From NCBI RefSeq assembly GCF_900215215.1, contig NZ_OBDR01000001.1:356196-420195 (forward strand): 64,000 nucleotides of DNA, written 5' to 3'. Below, in pieces: positions 45,765 to 55,657 of the stretch. The notes beneath the pieces were generated by a model. It worked only from the letters and a program-made list of their open reading frames with translations, ran no database searches and was not told the origin of the DNA. Origin of the DNA: Methanohalophilus euhalobius. Lineage in GTDB: Archaea; Halobacteriota; Methanosarcinia; Methanosarcinales; Methanosarcinaceae. Each line of letters starts with the position of its first letter. The stretch's first letter is position 1. Both the position numbers and the translations under genes were made by a program.

Positions 45765-47516
45765 ATGGACAAATATGAGCAGGTTATAGAACTGGCAAAA
45801 AGACGGGGATTCCTGTGGAACTCTTTTGAATTATATGGAGGTACTGCCGGATTCTATGACTACGGACCCCTGGGAAGTACCCTGAAACGCAGAATAGAAA
45901 ACATTTGGAGACAATTCTATGTCGTCCGGGAAGGTTTCATGGAAATCGAAACTCCCACCATCGGCATTGAGGACATTTTCGTGGCTTCCGGTCATGTAGG
46001 TGGTTTCTCCGACCCTCTGTGTGAGTGTGAACAATGTGGAGAGGCATTCCGGGCAGATCACCTGATTGAAGACTATGTAGCGGTTGCGGATGCATTGACC
46101 AATGAAGAAGTAGATGAGATGATCAGCAAATATGATATTTGCTGCCCGGAATGCGAGGGGAAACTCGGAAAGGCCAAGGAATTTAATCTGATGTTTGAGA
46201 CGAGTATAGGACCCGGCAATGGCAAACCCGGATACCTGCGTCCGGAAACCGCTCAGGGAATCTTCATTGATTTCCAGAGGCTGGCGCGTTATTACAGGGA
46301 AAAACTGCCTTTTGGTGTAACCCAGATCGGTAAGTCATATCGTAATGAGATATCCCCGCGGCAGGGTGTCATAAGACTCAGGGAATTTACCCAGGCTGAA
46401 GCTGAAATATTCATCCATCCACAAGAAAAAACACATCCAGAAATTACTGCAGTGGAGAATGACCTGATAATACTTTATTCCGATAAAGCCCAGGAAAGAG
46501 GGGAACTGGAGGAAATGACAATCCGGGAAGCAATTGACAATAATATCATTGCCCATGAATTCCTTGCATACCATATCGCTCTTACCAACCGTTTCCTCAA
46601 ACGTATTGGTATATCTCCTGATAAACTGAGATTCCGCCAGCATAAAAAAGATGAAATGGCACATTATGCAATCGATTGCTGGGATGGCGAAATCAAGACA
46701 TCTCGTTTTGGATGGATAGAAACAGTGGGTATTGCTGACAGGACCGACTATGACCTGAATGCGCATACAAAAATGAGCAAAAATGAGCTGGCTGTCTATA
46801 TTGAATATGATGAACCTAAAATGGTGAAAAAATTTGCTGTAAAACCGGATATGGGAAAACTAGGCCCCCTATTCAGGAAAAAAGCAAAGGATGTTGCAGA
46901 AGCCCTCAAGCAACTCGGGCCTGAAGAACTCGAAAAAGATGACGATATAAAAGTATTAGTCAACGGCGAAGAAGTTTCAGTACCAAAAGATGTTGTTTCA
47001 GCTGAAGAAGTGGAAGAAAAAATAAGCGGGGAAACTGTGGTACCCCATGTGATCGAACCGTCCTATGGAATCGACAGGATATTCTACACATTACTGGAAC
47101 ATGCTTATGAAACCGAAATGGCCCCTACAGCTGAGGACGAAAAGGAAGAGGAGCGCATTCTTCTCAAATTTAAAAGCGAAATCGCCCCAATCCAGGTAGC
47201 AGTCCTGCCACTTATGAAAAACAGTGATGAACTGGTCAATAAAGGCAGGCAGATCGTAAGTAACCTAAAGGACATGGGATTGATGGTGGCTTATGATGAT
47301 TCGGGAACCATCGGAAGAAGATACCGAAGGAATGATGAAATAGGTACTCCATATTCGGTAACTATTGACTACGACACCCTTGAAGATGATACCGTTACAA
47401 TTCGTGAAAGAGATACCATGAAACAGGTTCGCACCCATGTAAGCGATCTTGAAGGAAACCTGGAAAAATTAATCAGTGGAAATATGGTGTTTGAGGAGGC
47501 GGGAAGCCCCCTCTAA
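45765..47516 (+). CDS. glyS: Glycyl-tRNA synthetase
   Basis: 583 aa, alpha2-type class II enzyme. Motif 1 region FYDYGPLGSTLKRRIENIWR, the zinc-binding CECEQCGEAF...CCPECEGK insertion, motif 2 FRNEI-type (SYRNEISPRQGVIRLREF), motif 3 (EPSYGIDRIFYTLLEHAYE) and the anticodon-binding C domain (PIQVAVLPLMKN...DSGTIGRRYRRNDEIGTPY). The 249-base leader region carries a TATA-like element. Monocistronic, followed by hef 76 bases later. Confidence 0.97.
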   Translation: MDKYEQVIELAKRRGFLWNSFELYGGTAGFYDYGPLGSTLKRRIENIWRQFYVVREGFMEIETPTIGIEDIFVASGHVGGFSDPLCECEQCGEAFRADHLIEDYVAVADALTNEEVDEMISKYDICCPECEGKLGKAKEFNLMFETSIGPGNGKPGYLRPETAQGIFIDFQRLARYYREKLPFGVTQIGKSYRNEISPRQGVIRLREFTQAEAEIFIHPQEKTHPEITAVENDLIILYSDKAQERGELEEMTIREAIDNNIIAHEFLAYHIALTNRFLKRIGISPDKLRFRQHKKDEMAHYAIDCWDGEIKTSRFGWIETVGIADRTDYDLNAHTKMSKNELAVYIEYDEPKMVKKFAVKPDMGKLGPLFRKKAKDVAEALKQLGPEELEKDDDIKVLVNGEEVSVPKDVVSAEEVEEKISGETVVPHVIEPSYGIDRIFYTLLEHAYETEMAPTAEDEKEEERILLKFKSEIAPIQVAVLPLMKNSDELVNKGRQIVSNLKDMGLMVAYDDSGTIGRRYRRNDEIGTPYSVTIDYDTLEDDTVTIRERDTMKQVRTHVSDLEGNLEKLISGNMVFEEAGSPL

Positions 47517-47592
47517 TACTTTCAATCCGCTTTGCTAAGATATTAATAAAGATTGTTTGTTATTTCCCCTTTAAAGATAAGTAAAGGGTAAT

Positions 47593-49857
47593 ATGGTAAA
47601 GTACATACAACATCCCCTGATTAAAACCGATTCTGTCGAACAACGTCTCTACCAGCTTGACCTGGCAGGCAAAGCACTATCTTCCTCTACACTGGTAGTC
47701 CTTCCCACAGGGCTGGGCAAAACAATAGTAGCTCTGCTTGTCATGGCGTCAAAACTGGAGGCTACGGGAAAAAAGGTGGTGATGTTATCACCCACAAAAC
47801 CACTGGTCGAACAACACGCAGCTTTTTTTAGCCAGATGTTAAACCTGGAACCTGAAGAAGTGATGACATTTACGGGAAATCTCCCTCCTGCAAAGAGGGA
47901 AAATATGTGGGAAAAGGGCAGAGTAATAGTATCCACGCCCCAGGTCATCGAGAACGACCTGCTCACAAAAAGGATCAGTCTTCAGGACGTGGCCCACATA
48001 ACATTCGATGAAGCACACCGTGCTGTTGGAAACTACTCATATACCTACATTGCAGAGGAATATTTCAACCAGGCAAAAGAACCCCTGTGTCTGGCAATTA
48101 CAGCAAGCCCGGGAAGCTCTGATGAAAAGATAGCAGAGGTCTGCGAAAGCCTTCATATCGAAAAAGTGGCAGTCAAAACAGAAGACGATTCTGATGTTAC
48201 CCCATATATCCACCATAAACAAGTCGAATGGGTTCACTTAAAATTGCCCGATGAAATGCAAAGGCTCAAGGATTTGCTTGATAAAGTCCTGGAAGACAGA
48301 ATCCAAAAACTGGATGAACTGGGATACAGACTGCCCTACGGGAAAAAAACATCAAAAAAGGAACTACTGGGACTCCAGAGAAAAATGCAGGGCCAACTCA
48401 GAAGTGGAAACCCTGATCCTTCTGTATACAGTTCCATATCCCTCATGGCAGAAATCCTCAAAGCAGGCCATGCAATAGAAGTTATTGAAACCCAGGGAGT
48501 AGGGGCTCTTGCCAAATATGTGGACCGCCTGGAGAGGGAAGCCTGTACAAAGGGAGCGAGTAAAGCTTCTAAAAGACTCATGGAAGACCTGTTCATGAGG
48601 CAATTATCCTATCGTATTAAAGAGTGCGGTGCAGAGCATCCCAAACTTGAGACCGTGTGTAACATTGTAAAAGAACAATTAACCTCCAATCCAGATTCAA
48701 GAGTGATCGTTTTTACCAATTTCAGGGATACCGCAGAAATGGTAACAGATGCACTATCAAATATTGAAGATATAAATCCAGTGAAATTTGTAGGCCAGAG
48801 TTCAAAATACAGAGACAAAGGCCTGACCCAGAAACAACAGATCGAAATAATCGATCATTTCAAACAGGGAAACTTCAATGTACTTGTTGCAACTTCCGTT
48901 GCTGAAGAGGGACTGGATATACCTGCAACAGACCTGGTTGTTTTTTATGAACCAATTCCTTCAGAAATACGCAGTATCCAGAGAAAGGGGAGAACCGGCC
49001 GCAAACATGCCGGCAGGGTTGTAGTTCTGGTAACAAAGGGGACCCGGGACGAAGGTTACTACTGGAGCAGTGCAAACCGGGAAAAGAAGATGCAGGGAAA
49101 TATCAGACAACTCCAGGAAACACTATCCACAGATGAACACGAAAATCCTTTCATTAAAGAAAAGCAGCGCAGTCTTGAAGATTTCGACAACCGCGTGGGG
49201 CCTGAAGATGAAAACGGACCGGAAGTCGTGGCAGATCAAAGAGAGATACGCAGTACTGTAACACGCAATCTACAAAAAGCAGGTGCATCCCTTAGTGTAA
49301 AAACTCTCGAAGTAGGAGATTACGTTGTCAGTGAGAATGTCGCTATCGAGAGAAAGGAAACCGGCGATTTCGTGAATTCACTTATTGAGGGAAAGCTCTT
49401 CGAGCAGCTTTCAAACCTGACACGCACTTATGAAAAAACCATCCTGATTATAGAAGGAGAAGGACTATTCAACGCCCGGCGTATCAATCCCTCTTCCATT
49501 TACGGTGCAATGTTATCAATATCAATGGATTTTGAAACAACCATTCTCCATACCAGGGACGCAGAGGAAACAGCAGCTCTCATACTCCAGATAGCTAAAA
49601 GACAGCAGGGAAAGGAAAAAAAACCTATCAATCCCCACGGGAAAAAAGCTGCTCCAATCCTTTCAAAGCAGCAGGAATATATTGTATCCGCAATACCCCA
49701 GATTGGACCACAAGCAGCACGCAACCTGCTTGAACATTTCGGGTCTGTTGAGGCTGTAATGAAAGCTTGCGAAGAAGAACTCAGGGAAGTGAAACTCATT
49801 GGTCCTAAAACCGCTGCACGTATTAGAGAAGTGGTTTGTAGCGAATATAAAGGATAA
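47593..49857 (+). CDS. hef: Hef helicase-nuclease (archaeal FANCM/XPF)
   Basis: 754 aa. Helicase part: LPTGLGKTIVALL (Walker A), FDEAHRAVGNYSY (DEAH), ITASPGSS, VATSVAEEGLDIPATDLVVFYEP and QRKGRTGRK (VI). The ERCC4 nuclease part follows with the ERKETGDFVNSL motif near residue 586 and EGEGLF, then the helix-hairpin-helix C terminus (ISAIPQIGPQAARNLLEHFG-type, ...VKLIGPKTAARIREVV). Processes stalled forks and branched DNA. All catalytic acids are visible. Convergent with the autoantigen-like gene. Confidence 0.95.
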   Translation: MVKYIQHPLIKTDSVEQRLYQLDLAGKALSSSTLVVLPTGLGKTIVALLVMASKLEATGKKVVMLSPTKPLVEQHAAFFSQMLNLEPEEVMTFTGNLPPAKRENMWEKGRVIVSTPQVIENDLLTKRISLQDVAHITFDEAHRAVGNYSYTYIAEEYFNQAKEPLCLAITASPGSSDEKIAEVCESLHIEKVAVKTEDDSDVTPYIHHKQVEWVHLKLPDEMQRLKDLLDKVLEDRIQKLDELGYRLPYGKKTSKKELLGLQRKMQGQLRSGNPDPSVYSSISLMAEILKAGHAIEVIETQGVGALAKYVDRLEREACTKGASKASKRLMEDLFMRQLSYRIKECGAEHPKLETVCNIVKEQLTSNPDSRVIVFTNFRDTAEMVTDALSNIEDINPVKFVGQSSKYRDKGLTQKQQIEIIDHFKQGNFNVLVATSVAEEGLDIPATDLVVFYEPIPSEIRSIQRKGRTGRKHAGRVVVLVTKGTRDEGYYWSSANREKKMQGNIRQLQETLSTDEHENPFIKEKQRSLEDFDNRVGPEDENGPEVVADQREIRSTVTRNLQKAGASLSVKTLEVGDYVVSENVAIERKETGDFVNSLIEGKLFEQLSNLTRTYEKTILIIEGEGLFNARRINPSSIYGAMLSISMDFETTILHTRDAEETAALILQIAKRQQGKEKKPINPHGKKAAPILSKQQEYIVSAIPQIGPQAARNLLEHFGSVEAVMKACEEELREVKLIGPKTAARIREVVCSEYKG

Positions 49858-49859
49858 GA

Positions 49860-50351
49860 TCAGGAATTGTGCCTTATCCTTTCCAGAATATTCATTCCCC
49901 TCTCGATAAGATCAAAAGCGTCTTCTACACGCCGGGGATCTGATTCTGATTGAATATTTTTTGCTATTTCAACAAGTTTGGATTCTATCAATTGTTCAAG
50001 GGGACTTGAGCCCTTCCTTTCAGCATGCAATGAATCAGATACTGGTTCCTGAAAGTTGGCGTGCGGTTGCTCCGAAGAAACCTTCGATTTACTTTCAACA
50101 GGCTCTGTTTCAAACTCCTCTTTTATTCCCGTGGATACTTCTGTTTCAACAGAAGGAATCATTTCCTCTACCTTTTCATTTTGGTCCTCTTCCCCCTCTT
50201 CTGCAACGTTACATAGAGGACATAGGACCTGCCCTTGATAACGGAATAAAGGAGATCCACAAGTATCACAATGTTGTGCAAGCATTGTGCCACCCAGTTC
50301 AAGCAATTTGGAAATTCTTCTTATTTTAGCATCGTCATCATTTCTTCCCAT
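49860..50351 (-). CDS. Sjogren/scleroderma autoantigen 1-type zinc protein
   Basis: 163 aa from ATG 50351 (MGRNDDDAKIRRISKLLELGG); the frame continues upstream without good support. Residues 22-50 contain the zinc ribbon CDTCGSPLFRYQGQVLCPLC of the autoantigen p27 (Sssca1) family. The remainder is acidic and glutamate-rich with a helical end (LIESKLVEIAKNIQSESD). Archaeal homologues are common but their function is unknown; their human relative has a role in vesicle/centromere biology that need not transfer. Confidence 0.8.
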   Translation of the reverse strand: MGRNDDDAKIRRISKLLELGGTMLAQHCDTCGSPLFRYQGQVLCPLCNVAEEGEEDQNEKVEEMIPSVETEVSTGIKEEFETEPVESKSKVSSEQPHANFQEPVSDSLHAERKGSSPLEQLIESKLVEIAKNIQSESDPRRVEDAFDLIERGMNILERIRHNS

Positions 50352-50570
50352 TATTATCACATCACAACTAAAAGAATAATATGTGGCCGGAATACAGCAT
50401 TCAGTACAAAGAGGTAATAGTCCACCCAGGAATTTAAATCTGACTGAATCGGGCAGCAACTTCCATAAGATAAGATTCCAGCAAACGGGTAAGTTTTTAT
50501 ATGAGATTATTAGTTAGACATACAGAACTAACCCTTATTTTATGTCCCTAATTAACTCAAGGTGATCAAA

Positions 50571-50843
50571 ATGCTGTCTGTTAATACTAAAGATGTTATA
50601 GAGCAATGCACACAGGTACTGGAGCACATAGCAAACGATAATTCAGTCCCAAGAAATATCAGGCGCTCCGCCACCGAAGTCGTAGAAAAATTAAACGATG
50701 ACAGTGAAGCCCTTTTCCTGAGAGCTTCTTCAAGCATATCCATTCTTGAAGACATCAGCAATGACCCAAACATTCCCCTTCATACCCGTACATTAATCTG
50801 GAATGTAGCAAGTCAGCTTGAAACAATACCTGTGGATGAATAA
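50571..50843 (+). CDS. UPF0147 family protein
   Basis: 90 aa from ATG 50571. The GTG nine bases upstream is part of the AGGTGATC ribosome binding site, not a start. Helical protein with the typical [20 protein letters not shown] and [20 protein letters not shown] repeats. Conserved across archaea, function unknown. Confidence 0.9.
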   Translation: MLSVNTKDVIEQCTQVLEHIANDNSVPRNIRRSATEVVEKLNDDSEALFLRASSSISILEDISNDPNIPLHTRTLIWNVASQLETIPVDE

Positions 50844-50886
50844 TTCATCAGGTATCTTTTTTTTATCTAGATAATCCCCAGGAAAC

Positions 50887-51498
50887 ATGGATTCTATTAC
50901 CGGTATCCTTATTGGAAATTTTGAAGAAAAGGATGCTGCACGGGAAAGGGGCTTGGCCCTGTCACGTAAACTTGTCAGAGCGTGCCGTACAACTACTATC
51001 GCCATTCATCGCAAAGACAGGGATACTGTCAAAAAGAATCTCCTGACTGCTCGTAATTATATCCAGGAAATGAATGAAACCCTGGGAAAATACCCTGAAA
51101 TATATTACAAAGGACCTGTGGGCCAGGCACAGCAGGAATATGCGGAATGTATTATTACCTATTCTATACTATGTGAAAATAAGACACAAAGAATTGCCAA
51201 CTCATCAGCAGATGGAAGTCGAAGATTCAGCCTATCATAGTGGCCTGGCAGAAGTCGGCGGCGAATTGAGAAGACATGTACTTGATCTGATAAGAGAAGA
51301 CAAGCCTGCAGAGGGGAAAAATATTTACAGATAATGGATAACATTTATTCACTTTTAATAATGTTTGATTACCCTGATGTAATTACCGCAAATCTCAGAT
51401 CCCTGAATGAAAAGACCAGAGGAGATCTGACACACGCATTACAGCAATATAAATTCCAGAAATTAATGACGAATTCTCAGGAAATAAAGCAAATTTAA
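50887..51498 (+). pseudogene. Translin family protein, frameshifted
   Basis: The translin fold is spread over three pieces. Frame one covers MDSITGILIGNFEEKDAARE to AECIITYSILCENK (50887 to about 51185). The match then continues one base later, KELPTHQQMEVEDSAYHSGL to GELRRHVLDLIREDK (to about 51330). It returns to the first frame in MDNIYSLLIMFDYPDVITAN and EKTRGDLTHAL (51334-51498). The last part also lacks about eight residues before EKTRGDL, compared with my recollection of the family. Intact archaeal translins bind nucleic acid. Two compensating shifts plus a deletion suggest decay; base-call errors could explain the shifts but not the deletion. Confidence 0.82.
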
Positions 51499-51510
51499 AA
51501 GGGAACTCAT

Positions 51511-53130
51511 ATGAAATTCGATCCTGATAAAATAAGAGAAGATGCCAGCGAAGATTTTGACAGGGCCTGGAACGATAGCGCAAAATATATCAAAAAACCC
51601 CTGTTCAATGAGCGCTATCCTATAACATCAATCAACTATGGTAAACCCCATCCTGTTTATGATACTATTGCTAAACTCAGGGAAGCCTACCTTCGCATGG
51701 GTTTTGAGGAGATGATGAATCCCATTATTGTTGATGAACAGGAAGTGCACAAACAATTCGGCCATGAAGCACTGGCCGTACTTGACAGATGTTTCTACCT
51801 GGCAGGACTTCCCCGACCAAATGCCGGCATATCCGATGAGCGTATCTCTAAAATAAAAGAAATGCTGGGAGATCTTTCCACAGAAGATATTGATATAATA
51901 CGAAAGGTCCTGCACGCCTATAAGAAAGGAGAGATCGAAGGCGATGATCTTGTCCCCGAAATGGCCGCAAAACTGGACGTGTCAGATTCCCTCATAGTCG
52001 AAGTAATAGATCAGGTGTTCCCGGAATTTAAGGAACTGACACCCAAAGCAGGCAAACGTACCCTGCGCAGCCATATGACCTCCGGCTGGTTTATCAGCCT
52101 TTCAGAGATTCTCAAGCGCCGTGAACCACCATTCAATTTGTTCTCCATCGACAGGTGTTTCCGTCGGGAACAACAGGAAGATGCTGCCAGGCTTATGACC
52201 TATTATTCAGCATCCTGTGTTATCATGGACGAGGATGTGACCGTAGATCACGGCAAAGCTGTTGCCCAGGCCCTGTTGTCTCAGTTTGGTTTTGAGAAAT
52301 TCCAGTTCAGGCCCGATGAAAAACGCAGTAAATATTACAGTCCGGATACCCAGATAGAGGTATTTGCATACCACCCAAAACTTGTAGATTCCAATACCAA
52401 ATATTCGGATGGATGGGTAGAAATTGCTACTTTTGGAATATATTCCCCGATACCTCTTTCAAAATATGATATACCCTATCCTGTGATGAATCTGGGCCTT
52501 GGAGTTGAAAGGCTTGCCATGATCATCCATGAGGCCACTGACCTGCGGGGCATGAGCTATCCACAGATGGAATTGTACTCTGAATGGGAGATGTCCGACA
52601 GCGAACTTGCCAGACATGTCGAAATTGACATGATACCTAAAACACCCCAGGGCAGGGAAATATTCGAAGCCATTGTTAAACAGTGTGAGGCCCATGCATC
52701 CGAACCCAGCCCCTGCCAGTTCCCTGCATGGGAAGGAGAAATTGAAGGGCACAATGTAAAGGTTTCAGTTATTGAACCAGAAGAAGACACTAAACTCTGT
52801 GGCCCGGCTGCTTTTAATGAGATTGTAATTTACAATAACGATATCCTGGGATTGCCAAATAATAAAAAATGGAAAAAAGCATTTTCCAATCATTCAGCAA
52901 GGACTGGTGTCAGGTTTATTGAAGCACTGGCAGCAAAGGCCGCAACAGAGGTCGAAGATGCTGTTGCAAAAGGCGATACTGAAATTGAGACACGTGCACG
53001 AATAATAAAGACACCTGCAGAAATCAACATTAAACTCTCCCCCCTTGCCCAGCGTTACGTGACCGGCAAAAACAAGAAAATAGACATACGGGGACCTGTG
53101 TTTACCACGATAAAGACAGAAATTTCATGA
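51511..53130 (+). CDS. sepS: O-phosphoseryl-tRNA(Cys) synthetase
   Basis: 539 aa, the length of methanogen SepRS. Class II catalytic elements: HMTSGWFISLSEI, motif 2 RCFRREQQEDAARLMTYY, NLGLGVERLAMIIHE (motif 3). It charges tRNA-Cys with phosphoserine, which SepCysS (elsewhere) converts to Cys-tRNA. RBS AAAGGGAACTC precedes the ATG. Its stop overlaps the start of the endonuclease V-like gene (ATGA). A phosphoserine phosphatase gene lies 4 kb away. Confidence 0.96.
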   Translation: MKFDPDKIREDASEDFDRAWNDSAKYIKKPLFNERYPITSINYGKPHPVYDTIAKLREAYLRMGFEEMMNPIIVDEQEVHKQFGHEALAVLDRCFYLAGLPRPNAGISDERISKIKEMLGDLSTEDIDIIRKVLHAYKKGEIEGDDLVPEMAAKLDVSDSLIVEVIDQVFPEFKELTPKAGKRTLRSHMTSGWFISLSEILKRREPPFNLFSIDRCFRREQQEDAARLMTYYSASCVIMDEDVTVDHGKAVAQALLSQFGFEKFQFRPDEKRSKYYSPDTQIEVFAYHPKLVDSNTKYSDGWVEIATFGIYSPIPLSKYDIPYPVMNLGLGVERLAMIIHEATDLRGMSYPQMELYSEWEMSDSELARHVEIDMIPKTPQGREIFEAIVKQCEAHASEPSPCQFPAWEGEIEGHNVKVSVIEPEEDTKLCGPAAFNEIVIYNNDILGLPNNKKWKKAFSNHSARTGVRFIEALAAKAATEVEDAVAKGDTEIETRARIIKTPAEINIKLSPLAQRYVTGKNKKIDIRGPVFTTIKTEIS

Positions 53131-53798
53131 AAAAACTGCCAGATTCCGCTCTATAGTGGTTCAGAAATCTTCAGGAAGAAATAGGCAGACAGGTTGTCAC
53201 CATTGATGGGTTTGAAAATATCAAACTTATTGGGGGTACTGACTGTACCTATTTCAAAGACCTTGTAATATGCTGTATTGTCGTACTAAAATATCCCACA
53301 ATGGAATTTGTCGAAAGGACAGTTCATATTGGAAAGATAAGTTTTCCTTATATATCGGGATTTTTTTCATTTCGTGAGGGGGAAGGGACAATAAGAGCCT
53401 ACCAGAAGCTCAACCACAAACCCGATCTGCTTATGATCAATGCCTGTGGTATCACCCATCCTGCAAACGCCGGGTTTACCTCTCATATTGGAGTGGTCCT
53501 GGATAAGCCTACAATCGGGATTACAAAAAGAATTTTTTGTGGCAGAGCAAAAATGCCACAAAAAGAAAAAGAAGCCCAGCCATTGTATCATGAAGGAACA
53601 CAAAAAGGTTGGCTCCTTAAAGTATTGCCCGAAACAAAACCAATCGTAATTACAGTCGGACATCTGACATCTACCAGGAGTTGCCTGGATATCACAAAAA
53701 AGTGCTTGAGAGGAAACAAAATGCCTGAACCATTAAGGATTGCTCATCGATGTGCAGGAGAAGAGAAAAAGAAAAGGGGTAAACGCGGTGGTACATGA
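53127..53798 (+). CDS. nfi: Endonuclease V-like protein with in-frame TAG at codon 10
   Basis: Reading from ATG 53127, overlapping the sepS stop as ATGA, the frame has one TAG (53154-53156) and otherwise continues 224 codons to TGA 53798, matching endonuclease V length (about 223 aa). The segment after TAG already belongs to the fold (WFRNLQEEIGRQVV, then IGGTDCTY with Asp39). Later motifs are FPYISGFFSFREG (Glu84) and GITHPANAGFTSHIGVVLDKPTIG. The third catalytic Asp of the family, normally in VDGxGxxHPR, is Asn105 here (MINACG). An ATG at 53301 would lose Asp39, so readthrough of UAG is the simplest way to a whole protein. Deaminated-base cleavage is uncertain because of Asn105. Confidence 0.8.
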
Positions 53799-54417
53799 GT
53801 GGATGAAAAGCATAAAGGGCATCATGGATGAAGGAAGTCCGGTTTGTATTACTTTCCAGGACAGTACGAGAGGGGACGTATCGGAGAAACTTTTCTGCGA
53901 AATTATTACCGATGCAAGATATGGAAAACAATCCTTGATTACAGCACAACGATGCAGAGTCGGCAAATTCATACTTGGTAAAAGCAATGAACCCCCGGCT
54001 GAATATTATTTTAATACAGGTAGATACGCATCATACGAAATCGCAGAAAATGCGGTCCTTTCCCTCAGCCGGCTGGAAAAGGAATACGGGACTTTGAAAA
54101 TCGAACCTCTTTCAAAAAACAGCACAAAATTTGATCTTTGTATTTTGTACCTGAAACCGGAAAAAGCAATGCGAATAATCCAGGCGATGGCCTATTATAA
54201 TGGAGCTCCGGCAGACATTCAAACAATCGGCGCAGCTTCTGTATGCAGTGATTGTGTAGCAGGGACCCTGAATAAAGGAATTGGTCTGTCTTTTGGCTGC
54301 AAAGGATCCAGAAAACACAGCAAGTATAGCAGCGAAGAAGTACCTATCGGAATACGCTATGACATGCTGGAAAAAGTAGAAAAGGCATTGGGAATAATCC
54401 CGAATACCTTTGATTGA
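53788..54417 (+). CDS. DUF169 family protein
   Basis: 209 aa from GTG 53788, with GGGGT seven bases before, overlapping the end of the endonuclease V gene by 11 bases. Typical DUF169 stretches: SPVCITFQDS, ARYGKQSLITAQRCRVGKFI, ARIIQAMAYYNGA-type (RIIQAMAYYNGAPADIQ), SVCSDCVAGTLNKGIGLSFGCKGSR. Conserved cysteines suggest metal or sulfur chemistry, but the function is unknown. Convergent with DUF473. Confidence 0.85.
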   Translation: MVHEWMKSIKGIMDEGSPVCITFQDSTRGDVSEKLFCEIITDARYGKQSLITAQRCRVGKFILGKSNEPPAEYYFNTGRYASYEIAENAVLSLSRLEKEYGTLKIEPLSKNSTKFDLCILYLKPEKAMRIIQAMAYYNGAPADIQTIGAASVCSDCVAGTLNKGIGLSFGCKGSRKHSKYSSEEVPIGIRYDMLEKVEKALGIIPNTFD

Positions 54418-54807
54418 TCAACGGGCATCATAGAAGGACATTTCTTCGGCATCAACAAGGGTAATCTGCCCTATCTGATTGGAGAGCACTTTCCTCACCC
54501 TTGCCATACATCTAGATTGCAGCTGGATACGTATCATGGTCATTTCCCTTTCCTCGTAAAAATTATCCGTACCGTTGATTATACGATGCGTAGAAACCTG
54601 ATGCTGCATTAGTTTTACAATAATACCCTTTGTGCCTGCAGTCAAATCCTGTGTACTTGTGGAAGTAAGGAAAATATTATCTCCTACGTGCAGATTCAGT
54701 GCCGTGAAAAAATTATGAGGACTTCTGATCTCAATCGTCCTTAGCCCATGGTTCTTAAGATCTGTAACTACATCATGAGAGATTCCGGTTAAAGCAACAT
54801 ATTCCAT
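54418..54807 (-). CDS. DUF473 family protein
   Basis: 129 aa. It begins MEYVALTGISHDVVTDLKNH and has VGDNIFLTSTSTQDLTAGTKGIIVKL, an ASCH/PUA-like beta-barrel pattern characteristic of DUF473, found in methanogens. Function unknown. It follows the PAC2-family gene by five bases on the same strand, so the two are probably one unit. Confidence 0.8.
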   Translation of the reverse strand: MEYVALTGISHDVVTDLKNHGLRTIEIRSPHNFFTALNLHVGDNIFLTSTSTQDLTAGTKGIIVKLMQHQVSTHRIINGTDNFYEEREMTMIRIQLQSRCMARVRKVLSNQIGQITLVDAEEMSFYDAR

Positions 54808-54812
54808 TTAGA

Positions 54813-55556
54813 TCACCCATACATAGGGAACTCTTTCCTGGTGGAAGAAGGCTGTTCCGTGCTCCGCACATCTTCTGCAAGTTTCTGCATCTCAGCTTCA
54901 ATCTTCTCAGCCTGCTCGATGAGACTTTCCGTATCTATTGAGTAATCGCAGAAGTCATTTAGTATCTTTATTACAGCTGCAGCGGCCCTTGGATCCGGAT
55001 TCTGGGTTTGTGTAGCTCCCAGAAGACTGATGGCAGGAAGTTTACGCATAAAGCATTCCGCCATAATACTGCCGGATATACCCGATATTGTACCCATCTG
55101 GAATATTTCCACTTTTTCTTTTATGCGTTCCAGCATTTCCTCAGTCGTAGCAGCACCGAATACAACGGGTTCTTCACTCATGGTAGCAATACCGGCAATT
55201 GAAATGATTTCCTTTACATTTACCGACTCAGCCCAATCAAGAAGGGCCTTACTTACATCATAGGAAATAGAAGGATTGATGGGGATATCCGACACAACCA
55301 TTATAAGATTGAGAGCCGGATTTTCATATATCCTGACAGGCATGTTGATTATCCCTTCATAGAGCACTGCTATGGGAGGGAAATAACGGGATTCTATGGA
55401 ACCTATATATTCCATATTGAGTTCTTCAATTATTTGCTGACTTGCAATATTACCCACAAGCCCGATACCCGGGAACCCTTCTATTAAAATAGGCTCTTCG
55501 GATTTTACCTTTTCTGTGATAATATGTACATCACTTTTGTAATCTGTTTCCGACAA
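54813..55556 (-). CDS. PAC2 family protein (proteasome-assembly-chaperone-like)
   Basis: 247 aa from TTG 55556, which has GGTGG five bases before; the open frame extends to 55604 without RBS. Core motifs: PILIEGFPGIGLVGNIASQQIIEEL, AVLYEGIINMPVRIYE, and GTISGISGSIMAECF...AISLLGATQTQNPDPRAAAAVI, with a C-terminal coiled region. Archaeal PAC2 homologues are related to PbaA/PbaB, which bind proteasome subunits or other partners. Assignment as a chaperone is by family only. Confidence 0.85.
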   Translation of the reverse strand: MSETDYKSDVHIITEKVKSEEPILIEGFPGIGLVGNIASQQIIEELNMEYIGSIESRYFPPIAVLYEGIINMPVRIYENPALNLIMVVSDIPINPSISYDVSKALLDWAESVNVKEIISIAGIATMSEEPVVFGAATTEEMLERIKEKVEIFQMGTISGISGSIMAECFMRKLPAISLLGATQTQNPDPRAAAAVIKILNDFCDYSIDTESLIEQAEKIEAEMQKLAEDVRSTEQPSSTRKEFPMYG

Positions 55557-55657
55557 AAAACCACCTGCGTTTAGAAATCTAATATAAACTATACCAACTA
55601 GCATAGTATATGTTCATACTGATAAATAAGTCCTGCCCGAAATGAAACATATAAAAA

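Noticed and set aside
53301..53798. Short endonuclease V starting at ATG 53301
   Set aside because: It would miss the first catalytic Asp and about 58 residues of the fold although these are present in frame upstream across the TAG.
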